DNA of 64,000 bases from Halalkalibacterium ligniniphilum (GTDB lineage Bacteria > Bacillota > Bacilli > Bacillales > Bacillaceae_D). Below the pieces are notes generated by a model. That model was not told where the DNA came from and did not search any database. It worked only from the letters and a program-made list of their open reading frames with translations. The stretch covers positions 1 to 64,000 of the forward strand of contig NZ_ANNK01000076.1 in the NCBI RefSeq assembly GCF_000334155.1, written 5' to 3'. Positions 17,679 to 27,536 of this stretch are shown piece after piece; positions within the stretch are counted from its first letter, which is position 1; every line of letters begins with the position of its first letter. A program made the position numbers and the translations under genes.

Positions 17679-17702
17679 TTCATAACAGAGCTAGTTTTTT
17701 CC
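17671..17702 (+). terminator. Terminator-like hairpin between ftsL and pbpB
   Basis: AAAACTAG (17671-17678, includes the ftsL stop) pairs with CTAGTTTT (17691-17698), followed by more Ts. AT-rich stem, so probably partial termination or attenuation inside the operon. Confidence 0.55.
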
Positions 17703-17769
17703 CTTTTTACACAATACTATCTATGAAAAATAGAATAAATGCTCTTGAACATAGGAGGTGTGAAAAACA

Positions 17770-19983
17770 ATGGAGATAAAACGAGCGACAACGAACAAGC
17801 GGGCTGTATGGCTGCTAGTTATTTTTTTATTCTTGTTTTCTGTTCTGTTAGGAAGAATTGTGTTTATTCAAGTCACAAAAGAGTTAGATGGTTTTAGTTT
17901 ACAAGCAATGGCTGAAGAGAGATGGTCAAAAACGCAAGTGATTGATGGAAAACGGGGAACCATCTATGATCGAAACGGTGGAGCTCTAGCTCAAGAAATT
18001 ACTTCATATACAGCCTATGCGATTCTCGATGAAGACTATCCTGGGCATGTGACAGATCCGAGGGGGACTGCTGAAGCCCTTGCCGATAAAATTTTTATGC
18101 CTGTTGAACGTCTAGAAGCGTTGCTGTCATCAGATCGCTTTCAAGTGGAGCTTGGTGCCGGGGCGAAAAATATGAGTCATGAACAAATGACAGCAATTAA
18201 AGAACTAGATTTAGAAGGGATTTACTTTCGTCAAGAGCCAAGGCGCTATTACCCGAAACATACATATGCTTCCCACGTCATTGGTTACACCGAAAAGGAT
18301 ATGGAAACGTCAAGAATGGGGTTGGAATTACGTCTTGATGAGTGGTTAAGAGCGGAGGATGGCCTCATCTCCTATCAAACAGACAGAAGAGGAACACCAC
18401 TGCCAGATCCAAGTGAACAAGTGACGCCGGCAAAGAATGGAAAAGACGTCTATTTAACCCTTGACTCGAACATTCAAACGGCTCTAGAGCAAGTGATGTC
18501 TAAGGTAGAAGATGAATATACTCCCGAAAAAATAATTGCCATTGTTGCTGATCCAAAAACAGGTCAAATATTAGCAATGAGCAATCGGCCAAGCTTCAAT
18601 CCAAATGAGTATGAAAACATTACGAACTACTTAAATTATGCCGTCTCGGAGCGGTTCGAGCCTGGTTCAACAATGAAGGTATTTACGTTGGCTGCGGCGA
18701 TTGAAGAAGGTCGGTTCAATGCAAACGAGCAATTTCAATCTGGCCAATATGTCATCCCGAATGATCCTCGTCCAATTCGTGACCATAACCAAGGTCGTGG
18801 ATGGGGAACGATTTCTTATCTTGAAGGGGTACAGCGTTCCTCCAATGTTGCTTTTTCGAAAATCGCCATAGAGCAGCTTGGAAGGGATAAAGTGTATGAG
18901 TATTTGGATAAGTTTGGGTTTTATACTACAACAGGCATTGATTTACCAAACGAAGCAACAAGCTTGATAAATAATACCTCCTTGCGTGATGCTGCTGCCA
19001 CAGCATTTGGACAAGGGACGGCCGTTACGCCGATTCAACAAATCCAAGCAGCAACAGCGATTGCTAATGATGGAAAGATGATGAAGCCATATGTCATTGA
19101 TCGAATTGTTAATTCGGAAACAGGAGAGGTTGTTGAAGCGCATGAACCAGAGGTTGCTGGCGAGCCAATTTCAAAAGAAACAGCAAAGGAGGTTCGGGAT
19201 ATTCTTGAAACGGTCGTAACGTCTTCAGCTGGAACAGGGCGCTCGTTTTATTTAGAAGGATTTGATGTAGCAGGGAAAACGGGTACCGCACAAATTCCGA
19301 AACCAACAGGGGGCTATATTTACGGGCATGGTCAAAACATCTTCTCATTTCTTGGCATGGCACCGAAGGAAGACCCTCGTCTCGTTGTCTATGTTGCGGT
19401 TGACCGGCCATCTCTTGAAGCTCACGAATCAGGATCAGAGCCTGTGGCAATGATCTTTAATCATATTATGAAGCACAGTCTCCAGTATTTAAATATTACG
19501 CCAAGCTATGAAGAGATCACAAAAACGATCGAAGAGGGATTTACTGTATCAGATTATGAAGGAGAGGTAGTCGATGATGTTCAGGCTGAATTGGAGGAGG
19601 CTGGAATGGACGTCTATATTTTAGGAAATGGGGAAACCGTAGAAGCGCAGCAGCCACTTCCAGGCACAGGACTTTTGCCAGGGGAGAAGGTGATGCTGCG
19701 GACAACGGATAATCAATTTGCGATGCCGAATATAGTCGGGTGGTCGATGCGAGATGTTCATAAGCTTTCTACCGTTCTTGAATTAAATGCTAATCTGTTT
19801 GGTCATGGCTTTGTCTCCACACAAAGTGTAAGTGAAGGAACGCCAATTCAAATTGGCGAGCATCTTGTGGTTGAACTCTTAACTCCTTCTGAGGCTTTAG
19901 AGGCGGAAGAAATGGCTGAAACAGACGGGAATGAGGAGACGGAAGAATCCGCTGAGAACGATGCTCAGTTAAGTAATGAATGA
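17770..19983 (+). CDS. pbpB: Penicillin-binding protein 2B, septal transpeptidase
   Basis: Class B PBP (FtsI type) cross-linking septal peptidoglycan. 737 residues: membrane anchor (about 12-35), dimerisation domain with RGTIYDRNG (62-70), and a transpeptidase with SxxK STMK (300-303), SSN (357-359) and KTG (503-505). Two PASTA domains occupy about 590-720, followed by an acidic Glu-rich tail. The length and double PASTA match B. subtilis PBP2B. The SD AGGAGGTG lies 10 nt before ATG 17770. Works with FtsL, DivIB and FtsW at midcell. Confidence 0.96.
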   Translation: MEIKRATTNKRAVWLLVIFLFLFSVLLGRIVFIQVTKELDGFSLQAMAEERWSKTQVIDGKRGTIYDRNGGALAQEITSYTAYAILDEDYPGHVTDPRGTAEALADKIFMPVERLEALLSSDRFQVELGAGAKNMSHEQMTAIKELDLEGIYFRQEPRRYYPKHTYASHVIGYTEKDMETSRMGLELRLDEWLRAEDGLISYQTDRRGTPLPDPSEQVTPAKNGKDVYLTLDSNIQTALEQVMSKVEDEYTPEKIIAIVADPKTGQILAMSNRPSFNPNEYENITNYLNYAVSERFEPGSTMKVFTLAAAIEEGRFNANEQFQSGQYVIPNDPRPIRDHNQGRGWGTISYLEGVQRSSNVAFSKIAIEQLGRDKVYEYLDKFGFYTTTGIDLPNEATSLINNTSLRDAAATAFGQGTAVTPIQQIQAATAIANDGKMMKPYVIDRIVNSETGEVVEAHEPEVAGEPISKETAKEVRDILETVVTSSAGTGRSFYLEGFDVAGKTGTAQIPKPTGGYIYGHGQNIFSFLGMAPKEDPRLVVYVAVDRPSLEAHESGSEPVAMIFNHIMKHSLQYLNITPSYEEITKTIEEGFTVSDYEGEVVDDVQAELEEAGMDVYILGNGETVEAQQPLPGTGLLPGEKVMLRTTDNQFAMPNIVGWSMRDVHKLSTVLELNANLFGHGFVSTQSVSEGTPIQIGEHLVVELLTPSEALEAEEMAETDGNEETEESAENDAQLSNE

Positions 19984-20006
19984 CGGACAGGAAAAGGACA
20001 CGCTGT

Positions 20007-20034
20007 TCTAATTGTCTATGCTTTTGAATACAGT
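20007..20034 (+). promoter_or_regulatory. Weak candidate SigE promoter of spoVD
   Basis: TCTAATT (20007-20013) and AATACAGT (20027-20034) resemble SigE -35 and -10 elements with 13-bp spacing. spoVD is SigE-dependent in B. subtilis. A strong hairpin (20041-20070) lies between this site and the GTG start. Confidence 0.3.
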
Positions 20035-20040
20035 AAAGCA

Positions 20041-20070
20041 AGGGGCTGACCCTAATGAGGGGTTGGCCTT
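20041..20070 (+). other. Stable hairpin between pbpB and spoVD
   Basis: GGGGCTGACCC pairs with GGGTTGGCCTT through about 11 pairs including wobbles, 6-base loop. No T-run, so it is not a plain terminator; it could block read-through translation or stabilise mRNA ends. Confidence 0.45.
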
Positions 20071-20101
20071 CTGATTCGAAGGACATGGGAGGTACAATCG
20101 C

Positions 20102-22036
20102 GTGCGTGTTTCAAATGTTACCGTCCGTAAACGTCTCGTTTTCGTCATGTTTGTCGGCTTAGCTGTGTTTTTTATCATCGCTCTTAGGCTTGGCTATGTC
20201 CAATTTGCCCTCGGTGGATGGTTAACTGAGCGAGCAGAGGATTCATGGAGCCGTGATATCCCGTTTGAAGCGAAGCGAGGAGAAATTACGGACCGAAATG
20301 ATGTTGTTCTAGCAACAAATGTGAGTGCTCCTTCGATATTAGTCGTTCCGAGACAAGTGCAGAATCCAGTGGAAACGGCTGAAAAATTAGCTGCCGCTTT
20401 GAATATGGACAGGCAAAAAGCCTATGATTTTGTGACAAAATCCGAACACATTGTTCGGATAAATCCTGAAGGGCGAAAAATTACCAAGGAAAAAGCAAGT
20501 GAGGTCCGTGCCTTACGCCTTCCAGGAGTGTATATTGCTGAAGATAGTAAGCGTCATTATCCCTTTGGAAGCTATTTATCTCATGTATTAGGCTTTGCCG
20601 GAATTGATAATCAGGGATTAACGGGCCTTGAGCTGTATTATGATGAGCAATTAAGTGGAACGAAGGGACATGTTTCCTTTTTCTCTGATGCAAAAGGAAA
20701 GCGAATGCCGAATTTAGCAGACGAGTATACGTCCCCTGTCAACGGATTAAATCTACGCCTCACCATAGACAGTCATGTCCAAACGATCATTGAGCGAGAG
20801 CTAGACATTGCCGAGGCTACCTACAATCCAGATGGAGCCATTGCCATTGCTATGAATCCAAATACAGGTGAAATTTTAGGGATGAGTAGTCGTCCCCATT
20901 ATAATCCAGAAAATTTCCGAGATGTACCAGCTGAAATTTACAATCAAAATAAGCCGATTTGGATGCAGTATGAGCCTGGGTCCACGTTTAAAATTATTAC
21001 CCTTGCTGCTGCTTTAGAAGAAGGAGAAGTGAACTTAGAAAGGGATACGTTTACGGATCCTGGTTACATTGAAGTGTCTGGTCACCGGCTGCGCTGTTGG
21101 AAAAAAGGAGGCCATGGTCATCAAACCTTTTTAGAAGTTGTGCAAAATTCGTGTAACCCTGGCTTTGTCGTATTAGGGGAACGTTTAGGAAAAGACCGGC
21201 TATTTGATTACATTCAAAACTTTGGCTTCGGGGAAAAGACGGGGATTGACCTTCAAGGAGAGGCAAAGGGGATTATTTTTAATCGTGAACGAGTTGGCCC
21301 CTTAGAGCTTGCGACAACTGCTTTCGGTCAAGGTGTTGCTGTCACGCCGCTTCAACAGGTAGCAGCTGTTTCGGCAGCGATTAATGGAGGGTATTTGTAC
21401 CAGCCTTTTGTTGCAAAGGAATGGGTTGATCCATTAACAGGAGAAGTGGTGGACCGACAAGCACCGATCATGAAGCGACAAGTGATCTCAGAGGAGTCAT
21501 CAAAAAAAGTGCGGCACGCATTAGAGAGTGTGGTTGCAAAAGGCACTGGAAGAGGTGCGTTTGTTGATGGCTATCGCGTGGGTGGAAAAACAGGAACGGC
21601 GCAAAAAGCGAAAGATGGTCGTTATCTTGAAAACAATCATATTGTTTCCTTTATCGGATTTGCTCCTGCCGATGACCCGCAAATCGTTGTCTATGTTGCA
21701 GTTGATAATCCAAAGGATACATTACAATTTGGAGGAATTGTGGCAGCGCCAATTGTTGGAAATATTATCGGTGATAGCTTGCGCGCTCTTGGGGTAGAAA
21801 AAAGAAGCGAACAAATTGAAAAAGAACTAGCATGGAATGACGAGAGGCTAGTAGTGGTTCCTGATTTAATTGGGCGGACGAGACGAGAAATTCATGAATC
21901 GTATTATGATTTATCCGTTGATGCTGACGGTAATGGGGAAAAAGTCGTTGCTCAATCCCCAGAGCCAGGAATAAAAGTTGCAGTTGGTTCAACAATCCGT
22001 CTTTATATGGGTGACAAATCGCAAATATCCGACTAG
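20102..22036 (+). CDS. spoVD: Stage V sporulation protein D, class B PBP
   Basis: Transpeptidase needed for spore cortex synthesis, acting in the mother-cell-derived outer forespore membrane with SpoVE. 644 residues: membrane anchor (11-33), RGEITDRND (59-67) dimerisation motif, SxxK STFK (294-297), SCN (350-352), KTG (496-498) and one C-terminal PASTA domain (about 580-644). Single PASTA, SCN motif and the MRVSNVTVRKRL start separate it from PBP2B and match SpoVD. GTG start 20102, 9 nt after GGGAGG. Confidence 0.95.
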   Translation: MRVSNVTVRKRLVFVMFVGLAVFFIIALRLGYVQFALGGWLTERAEDSWSRDIPFEAKRGEITDRNDVVLATNVSAPSILVVPRQVQNPVETAEKLAAALNMDRQKAYDFVTKSEHIVRINPEGRKITKEKASEVRALRLPGVYIAEDSKRHYPFGSYLSHVLGFAGIDNQGLTGLELYYDEQLSGTKGHVSFFSDAKGKRMPNLADEYTSPVNGLNLRLTIDSHVQTIIERELDIAEATYNPDGAIAIAMNPNTGEILGMSSRPHYNPENFRDVPAEIYNQNKPIWMQYEPGSTFKIITLAAALEEGEVNLERDTFTDPGYIEVSGHRLRCWKKGGHGHQTFLEVVQNSCNPGFVVLGERLGKDRLFDYIQNFGFGEKTGIDLQGEAKGIIFNRERVGPLELATTAFGQGVAVTPLQQVAAVSAAINGGYLYQPFVAKEWVDPLTGEVVDRQAPIMKRQVISEESSKKVRHALESVVAKGTGRGAFVDGYRVGGKTGTAQKAKDGRYLENNHIVSFIGFAPADDPQIVVYVAVDNPKDTLQFGGIVAAPIVGNIIGDSLRALGVEKRSEQIEKELAWNDERLVVVPDLIGRTRREIHESYYDLSVDADGNGEKVVAQSPEPGIKVAVGSTIRLYMGDKSQISD

Positions 22037-22053
22037 AATAAGTCTGTGTGTCT

Positions 22054-22081
22054 AAAAAGGGGAATCAATCCCCTTTTTTTA
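22054..22081 (+). terminator. Intrinsic terminator of spoVD
   Basis: AAAAAGGGGA and TCCCCTTTTT stem with a 4-6 base loop and a run of seven Ts. The 200 bases to murE contain one further hairpin (ACCTA/TAGGT near 22119-22133 inside GAGC/GCTC) and no gene. Confidence 0.88.
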
Positions 22082-22294
22082 AAAGAAGAGCGATGAACAC
22101 ATTTTTGAGCTGTTTACCTACAGATAGGTTTGGCTCATATTCGCTTCCTTCCATCGAAAGTAAAGGGTTGATTTTTTCTTCAGATAAATAAATGCGGTTT
22201 TAATATTTAAAATTAATTTATCCTAATAAGAGTAGTAAAATGAGATAATCATCCAATACTGAATGGAAAAGCTTGATTGAGAGGTTGTAAGAAG

Positions 22295-23752
22295 ATGAAT
22301 TTAAAAACGTTAATTGAACCGTTAGTTGTCTATCAATTGTCTAATGAAGGGGACCCTCTGATTCAATCCCTTGAAATGGATTCTCGTCAAATCAGGGAAG
22401 GCAGCTTGTTTTTTTGTATTAAAGGTTATACGGTTGATGGTCATGATTTTGCAAAACAGGCTGTTGCCCACGGCGCTGTTGCCATTGTAGCAGAGCGTGA
22501 TCTGGGCCTAGAGGTACCTACTGTGATCGTCGGTGATCCAAAACGTGTCATGGCTCAATTAGCTAGCCGTTTTTATGGTGAGCCTTCAAAAGCGTTCCGT
22601 CTTATTGGTGTTACTGGAACAAATGGGAAAACGACGATCACTCACCTCCTTGAGAAAATGATGCAAGATGCTGGTCAGCAAACAGGATTAATTGGGACGA
22701 TGTACACAAAAGTCAAAGATAAGACGTATGAAACGAAAAACACGACACCGGAGTCTTTGCAGCTTCAAAAGCGCTTTTTTGAAATGAAAGAAGCTGGTGT
22801 TGATACAGCAGTGATGGAGGTCTCATCCCATGCTCTGTATGATGGTCGCGTTCGTGGCTGTGATTTTGATGTGGCCATTTTTACGAATTTAACTCCAGAC
22901 CATTTAGATTACCATAAAACGATGGAAGAATATAAATATGCAAAAGGTCTTCTCTTTGCCCAATTAGGAAATACATATAATGGAAAGATTGCGATTCTTA
23001 ATCAAGATGATCCTGCGTCCTTGACGTATGATAAAATGACGACGGCACAAGTTGTCACGTATGGGTTAACAGATCGTGCTGATGTGTATGCAAAAGACGT
23101 GAAAATCGCTGCTTCTAAAACGACCTTCACCCTTGTTGCCTTTCAAGAAGAAATTCCTATTTCCTTGCAATTAATCGGCATGTTTAGTGTTTATAACGCA
23201 TTAGCGGCAGCGGCAGCAGCCCTTGTGAGTGGCGTGTCCCTACAACAAGTGAAAAAAAGCCTAGAAGCTGTAAAAGGAGTAGCTGGTCGCTTTGAGACGG
23301 TCAATGCAAATCAACCATTCACCGTTATCGTAGATTACGCTCATACCCCAGACAGCTTAGAAAATGTGTTGAAAACAGTGAATGAGCTGGCAAAAGGAAA
23401 GGTATGTGTCGTTGTAGGCTGCGGTGGAGACCGTGATCGAACGAAAAGGCCAGTAATGGCAAAAATCGCCTGTCAATTAGCGGATTATGCCATTTTTACA
23501 TCAGATAATCCTAGAAGTGAGGATCCTTCACAAATTCTTTCAGATATGAAAAAAGGGATTGAAGGAGATAATTATGTGATCATTGAGGATCGAAAGCAAG
23601 CCATTTATCACGCGATCCAAGAGGCAAAAGAAGAAGATGTTATTGTTATTGCTGGTAAGGGTCATGAGACCTATCAAATATTAAAAGATCGAACCATCGA
23701 TTTTGACGACCGTGCTGTTGCACGGCAAGCGATTGAGGAGCGAGGAATATGA
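22295..23752 (+). CDS. murE: UDP-MurNAc-tripeptide synthetase, meso-DAP-adding
   Basis: ATP-dependent addition of meso-diaminopimelate to UDP-MurNAc-L-Ala-D-Glu. 485 residues in three Mur-ligase domains: UDP-binding N-domain, central ATPase with GTNGKTT (108-114), and C-domain with DNPR (404-407), the motif that selects meso-DAP rather than lysine. The wall is therefore of the A1gamma DAP type. ATG 22295 is chosen over TTG 22277, which overlaps the SD region GAGAGG. The stop overlaps the murF start (ATGA). Confidence 0.96.
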   Translation: MNLKTLIEPLVVYQLSNEGDPLIQSLEMDSRQIREGSLFFCIKGYTVDGHDFAKQAVAHGAVAIVAERDLGLEVPTVIVGDPKRVMAQLASRFYGEPSKAFRLIGVTGTNGKTTITHLLEKMMQDAGQQTGLIGTMYTKVKDKTYETKNTTPESLQLQKRFFEMKEAGVDTAVMEVSSHALYDGRVRGCDFDVAIFTNLTPDHLDYHKTMEEYKYAKGLLFAQLGNTYNGKIAILNQDDPASLTYDKMTTAQVVTYGLTDRADVYAKDVKIAASKTTFTLVAFQEEIPISLQLIGMFSVYNALAAAAAALVSGVSLQQVKKSLEAVKGVAGRFETVNANQPFTVIVDYAHTPDSLENVLKTVNELAKGKVCVVVGCGGDRDRTKRPVMAKIACQLADYAIFTSDNPRSEDPSQILSDMKKGIEGDNYVIIEDRKQAIYHAIQEAKEEDVIVIAGKGHETYQILKDRTIDFDDRAVARQAIEERGI

Positions 23753-25119
23753 CGGTTACATCGGAACTCTTAAAAAAAATTAGTGAGCCGTATCATGATG
23801 AAACCATTCAAGCTTATACAGGTGTCTCTACTGATACAAGAACGATCAAAGCAGGGATGTTGTTTGTACCGCTTGTTGGTGAACGTTTTGACGGACATGA
23901 ATACATTTTGCAAGCAATTGAAAAAGGTGCGGCTGCTACGCTTTGGGATAAAAATAAACCGATTCCAGAATTGGCTACAGAAAAGATTTCGTTTTTTTTC
24001 GTTGAAGATACACTTGAAGCGCTGCAAGAACTGGCAACCGTGTATTTAAATACAATTGCCCCGAAAGTGATTGCCGTTACAGGAAGCAATGGGAAGACAA
24101 CGACGAAGGATTTGCTGTACAGTGTACTCTCGCCTGTTTTCAAAACGTTTAAAACACAAGGTAATTTTAATAATCATATTGGTCTCCCTTTAACCGTTTT
24201 AGCGATGCCAGAAGACTGTGAAGTATTAATCTTGGAAATGGGCATGAGTGGGTTTGGAGAAATTAAGCGATTAAGCGAGATTGCGACACCAGATGTTGCA
24301 ATTGTAACGAATATAGGAGAATCCCACTTGGAGCAGCTTGGTAGTCGGGAAGGGATTGCCAAAGCAAAAATGGAGATTATAGCGGGTTTGAAAGAAAATG
24401 GACTGATCATTCTAGATGGTGACGAACCTTTACTCGCGTCTTACAAAGGAAAGGATGTTCAACGTGTTGGGTTCGGAGCAGCAAATCATATCCAGATAAA
24501 AGACATTGTTTCAACTGTTAGTGGGTATCAATTTAGCCTTTCTACAAAGCAAGAAATTTTCACGGTGCCTCTTCTCGGTGAGCATAATGTAAAAAATGCT
24601 GCGTATGCGCTGGCGGTTGCTTTTTATTTAGGCCTTGACATGTCTGATGCGAAAAAGGGGTTAGAAAAGACTCGGCTTTCTGCTATGCGCCTTGAACAGC
24701 TCAAGGGATCTTGTGGTGAACTTATTTTAAATGATGCATACAATGCGAGTCCAACATCTATGAAGGCGGCTGTACAAGCATTGAAGTCAATACCGGGCTT
24801 CGAAAAACGAATTGCGGTCCTTGGTGACATGTATGAATTAGGTGAAGAGGAGGAGGCGATGCATCGCTCGGTGGCGGAAGTCATTGCATCACCTGTTACG
24901 CACTTGTATACCGTTGGTGAAAAAGGGTTTTGGATTGCTGATGAAGCCATAAAGCAAGGGGATTTCTTAGGGGAAATCCGATCTTTTTCTGAAAAAGATG
25001 AGCTTTTACCTGTTTTAAAAGCACAAGTCGACGTAAACACGGTTGTCTTATTTAAAGCTTCAAGAGGAATGTCACTTGAAACATGCATTCATTCACTGAC
25101 CAGAAAGGAGGGGGAGTGA
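23749..25119 (+). CDS. murF: UDP-MurNAc-tripeptide D-Ala-D-Ala ligase
   Basis: Adds D-Ala-D-Ala to complete the UDP-MurNAc-pentapeptide. 456 residues with the Mur-ligase domains; ATP loop GSNGKTTT (112-119), conserved LEMGMSGFGEI (about 163-173) and NDAYNASPTSM (about 327-337). Starts within the murE stop. In B. subtilis murF lies elsewhere (beside ddl), so its presence between murE and mraY resembles the ancestral dcw order. Confidence 0.96.
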   Translation: MTVTSELLKKISEPYHDETIQAYTGVSTDTRTIKAGMLFVPLVGERFDGHEYILQAIEKGAAATLWDKNKPIPELATEKISFFFVEDTLEALQELATVYLNTIAPKVIAVTGSNGKTTTKDLLYSVLSPVFKTFKTQGNFNNHIGLPLTVLAMPEDCEVLILEMGMSGFGEIKRLSEIATPDVAIVTNIGESHLEQLGSREGIAKAKMEIIAGLKENGLIILDGDEPLLASYKGKDVQRVGFGAANHIQIKDIVSTVSGYQFSLSTKQEIFTVPLLGEHNVKNAAYALAVAFYLGLDMSDAKKGLEKTRLSAMRLEQLKGSCGELILNDAYNASPTSMKAAVQALKSIPGFEKRIAVLGDMYELGEEEEAMHRSVAEVIASPVTHLYTVGEKGFWIADEAIKQGDFLGEIRSFSEKDELLPVLKAQVDVNTVVLFKASRGMSLETCIHSLTRKEGE

Positions 25120-25122
25120 TTC

Positions 25123-26097
25123 ATGTTAGAACGTGTTCTTTTGTTAAGCTTAATTGTTTCATTTCTCATCGCTGTTGTTTTCTCGCCGTTAATTATCCCA
25201 TTTTTACGCCGGTTAAAATTTGGGCAAAGCATTCGTGAAGAGGGTCCACAATCACATCAAAAAAAGAGCGGTACGCCGACAATGGGTGGAATTGTCATCA
25301 TTCTTTCCATCCTCGTCACCTCTCTTTTTATTTCCATGCAATTTTTGACACTTTCTCAAGAAATGCTTCTACTCCTCCTTGTTACCGTTGGTTATGGAGT
25401 TCTTGGCTTCCTTGATGATTTTATAAAAGTTGTCATGAAACGAAACTTAGGATTAACGTCGAAGCAAAAGCTGGCGGGGCAGCTCGTGATAGCGATTATT
25501 TTTTATTTCGGACTTATCCAAATGGGTTTTTCCACAGAAATCACGATTCCAGCGACATCTCTATCCATTGATATTGGCTGGCTTTATTTACCGCTAGTGA
25601 TCGTCATGCTTGTCGGTGCCTCCAATGCTGTCAATTTAACCGATGGCTTGGATGGTCTCGTGGCAGGGACAGGTGCCATTGCCTTTGGTACATTTGCGAT
25701 CCTTGCTTGGAATGCAGAGATGATCGAGGTAGCGATTTTTTGTGCGGCAGTTGTGGGGGCAGTACTTGGTTTTCTCGTTTTTAACGCCCATCCTGCCAAA
25801 GTTTTCATGGGTGATACTGGCTCCCTTGCTCTCGGGGGGGCGATTGCAGCTGTAGCGATCATCGCAAAGCTTGAAATATTACTCGTTTTAATCGGTGGAG
25901 TTTTTGTTATTGAAACACTTTCGGTGATTATTCAGGTCATTTCATTTAAAACGAGAGGGAAGCGAATTTTTAAAATGAGCCCGCTACATCATCATTACGA
26001 ATTATCGGGATGGTCAGAGTGGCGCGTCGTTGTAACATTTTGGGCAATCGGGATGGCATTTTCCGTACTTGCCATTTATTTAGAGGTGTGGATGTAG
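25123..26097 (+). CDS. mraY: Phospho-MurNAc-pentapeptide transferase MraY
   Basis: Transfers phospho-MurNAc-pentapeptide to undecaprenyl phosphate, forming lipid I. 324 residues with ten predicted membrane helices. Catalytic motifs: LGFLDDFIK (about 92-100) with the DD pair, [12 protein letters not shown] (about 169-180), and the HHH motif PLHHHYE (about 287-293). SD AGGAGGGGG before ATG 25123, three bases after murF; murD starts immediately after its stop. Confidence 0.97.
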   Translation: MLERVLLLSLIVSFLIAVVFSPLIIPFLRRLKFGQSIREEGPQSHQKKSGTPTMGGIVIILSILVTSLFISMQFLTLSQEMLLLLLVTVGYGVLGFLDDFIKVVMKRNLGLTSKQKLAGQLVIAIIFYFGLIQMGFSTEITIPATSLSIDIGWLYLPLVIVMLVGASNAVNLTDGLDGLVAGTGAIAFGTFAILAWNAEMIEVAIFCAAVVGAVLGFLVFNAHPAKVFMGDTGSLALGGAIAAVAIIAKLEILLVLIGGVFVIETLSVIIQVISFKTRGKRIFKMSPLHHHYELSGWSEWRVVVTFWAIGMAFSVLAIYLEVWM

Positions 26098-27459
26098 ATG
26101 AAAGCTGAACAACAATTTAAAGGAAAAAAAATTCTTGTATTGGGGTTAGCAAAGAGCGGGGAAGCGGCAGCAAGACTTTTAGCTAGACTCGGAGCAAGCG
26201 TCACAGTCAATGATCAAAAGCCATATGAAGAAAATGAACAAGCTCAAGCCCTTGAAAAAGAGGGGATTTCAGTTGTTTGTGGTGGGCACCCATTATCACT
26301 ACTCGAACAAGGCTTTAACCTGATTGTTAAAAATCCTGGTATCCCATATCATAACCCTCTTATTGTTGAAGCGGAAAAGAGGAGCATTCCAATCGTCACA
26401 GAAATTGAAATTGCTTCTAGAATTAGCGAAGCGGAGATCGTTGCCATAACGGGTTCAAATGGAAAAACAACGACGACAACATTAGCAGTGGACATGCTAA
26501 AAGGGAGTAAAAGGGATCCGTTAGTCGCTGGGAACATTGGTACAGTCGCTTGTGCAGTTGCAGAGAAGGCGACTGCTGAGCAATTAATTGTGATGGAAGT
26601 ATCGAGCTTTCAACTGATGGGGACGATCCATTTTCACCCGAAAGTAGCAGTGCTTCTCAATTTATTTGATGCCCATCTCGATTATCATGGGACGAAGGAA
26701 CATTATATTAAGGCGAAGAAGAAAATCTTCGAAAACCTTGGGAAAGACGACTATTTTGTCTATAATGCGGATGATCCGATCGTACGTGAGCTTGCTCGTG
26801 AGGCAAAGGCTCAGCTTGTTCCATTTTCAACGACGAATAGCCATTTGGAAGGAGCTTATTTGAAGCATGGGCAACTCTTCTTTAAAGAAGAACCGATTAT
26901 TCATGTGGACGATATTGTGCTTCCTGGGAGTCATAACCTTGAAAACATCCTAGCAGCCATTGCAGCAACCAAGTTAATGGGGGCCGCAACTGAGCAAATT
27001 CAGCATGTGTTAAAGACGTTTTCAGGTGTTAAGCACCGTCTTCAATTTGTTGGGACGAAGCTTGAAAGACGGTGGTACAATGATTCGAAGGCGACAAATA
27101 TTTTAGCATCACAAAAAGCCCTTTCAGCGTTTGAACAACCAGTTATTTTGTTAGCTGGTGGTCTCGACCGTGGGAATGAGTTTGATGAACTAATTCCTTC
27201 CCTAAGAGGTGTGAAGGCGGTTGTGGCGTTTGGAGAAACAAAGCATAAGATTGCCCAGGCAGCAAAAGAAGCAGGTGTCAAAGCTATCCAATTTGCTGAA
27301 AGAGTTGAGGATGGGGTGCTAGAGGCTTACAAGCTTTCCGAACAAAGCGATGTGATTTTACTCTCGCCAGCATGTGCGAGCTGGGATCAATATCGAACAT
27401 TTGAAGAACGGGGCGACTCATTTATTCACGCAATTGAAAAGCTTGCAAGAAGCGAATAA
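26098..27459 (+). CDS. murD: UDP-MurNAc-L-alanine:D-glutamate ligase
   Basis: ATP-dependent addition of D-Glu to UDP-MurNAc-L-Ala. 453 residues; N-terminal UDP-binding domain with GLAKSGEAAARLL (16-28), ATP loop GSNGKTT (119-125), central HLDYHGT (about 199-205), and C-terminal ACASWDQYRTFEERGDSF. The ATG abuts the mraY stop, with the SD inside mraY. Confidence 0.97.
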   Translation: MKAEQQFKGKKILVLGLAKSGEAAARLLARLGASVTVNDQKPYEENEQAQALEKEGISVVCGGHPLSLLEQGFNLIVKNPGIPYHNPLIVEAEKRSIPIVTEIEIASRISEAEIVAITGSNGKTTTTTLAVDMLKGSKRDPLVAGNIGTVACAVAEKATAEQLIVMEVSSFQLMGTIHFHPKVAVLLNLFDAHLDYHGTKEHYIKAKKKIFENLGKDDYFVYNADDPIVRELAREAKAQLVPFSTTNSHLEGAYLKHGQLFFKEEPIIHVDDIVLPGSHNLENILAAIAATKLMGAATEQIQHVLKTFSGVKHRLQFVGTKLERRWYNDSKATNILASQKALSAFEQPVILLAGGLDRGNEFDELIPSLRGVKAVVAFGETKHKIAQAAKEAGVKAIQFAERVEDGVLEAYKLSEQSDVILLSPACASWDQYRTFEERGDSFIHAIEKLARSE

Positions 27460-27536
27460 GGACATGTTTTGTTCGTCCGGTGCATACGTTTAGGTATAAC
27501 GAAGCAATTCACTTCGTAACAAAAGAGGTGTTCTAC

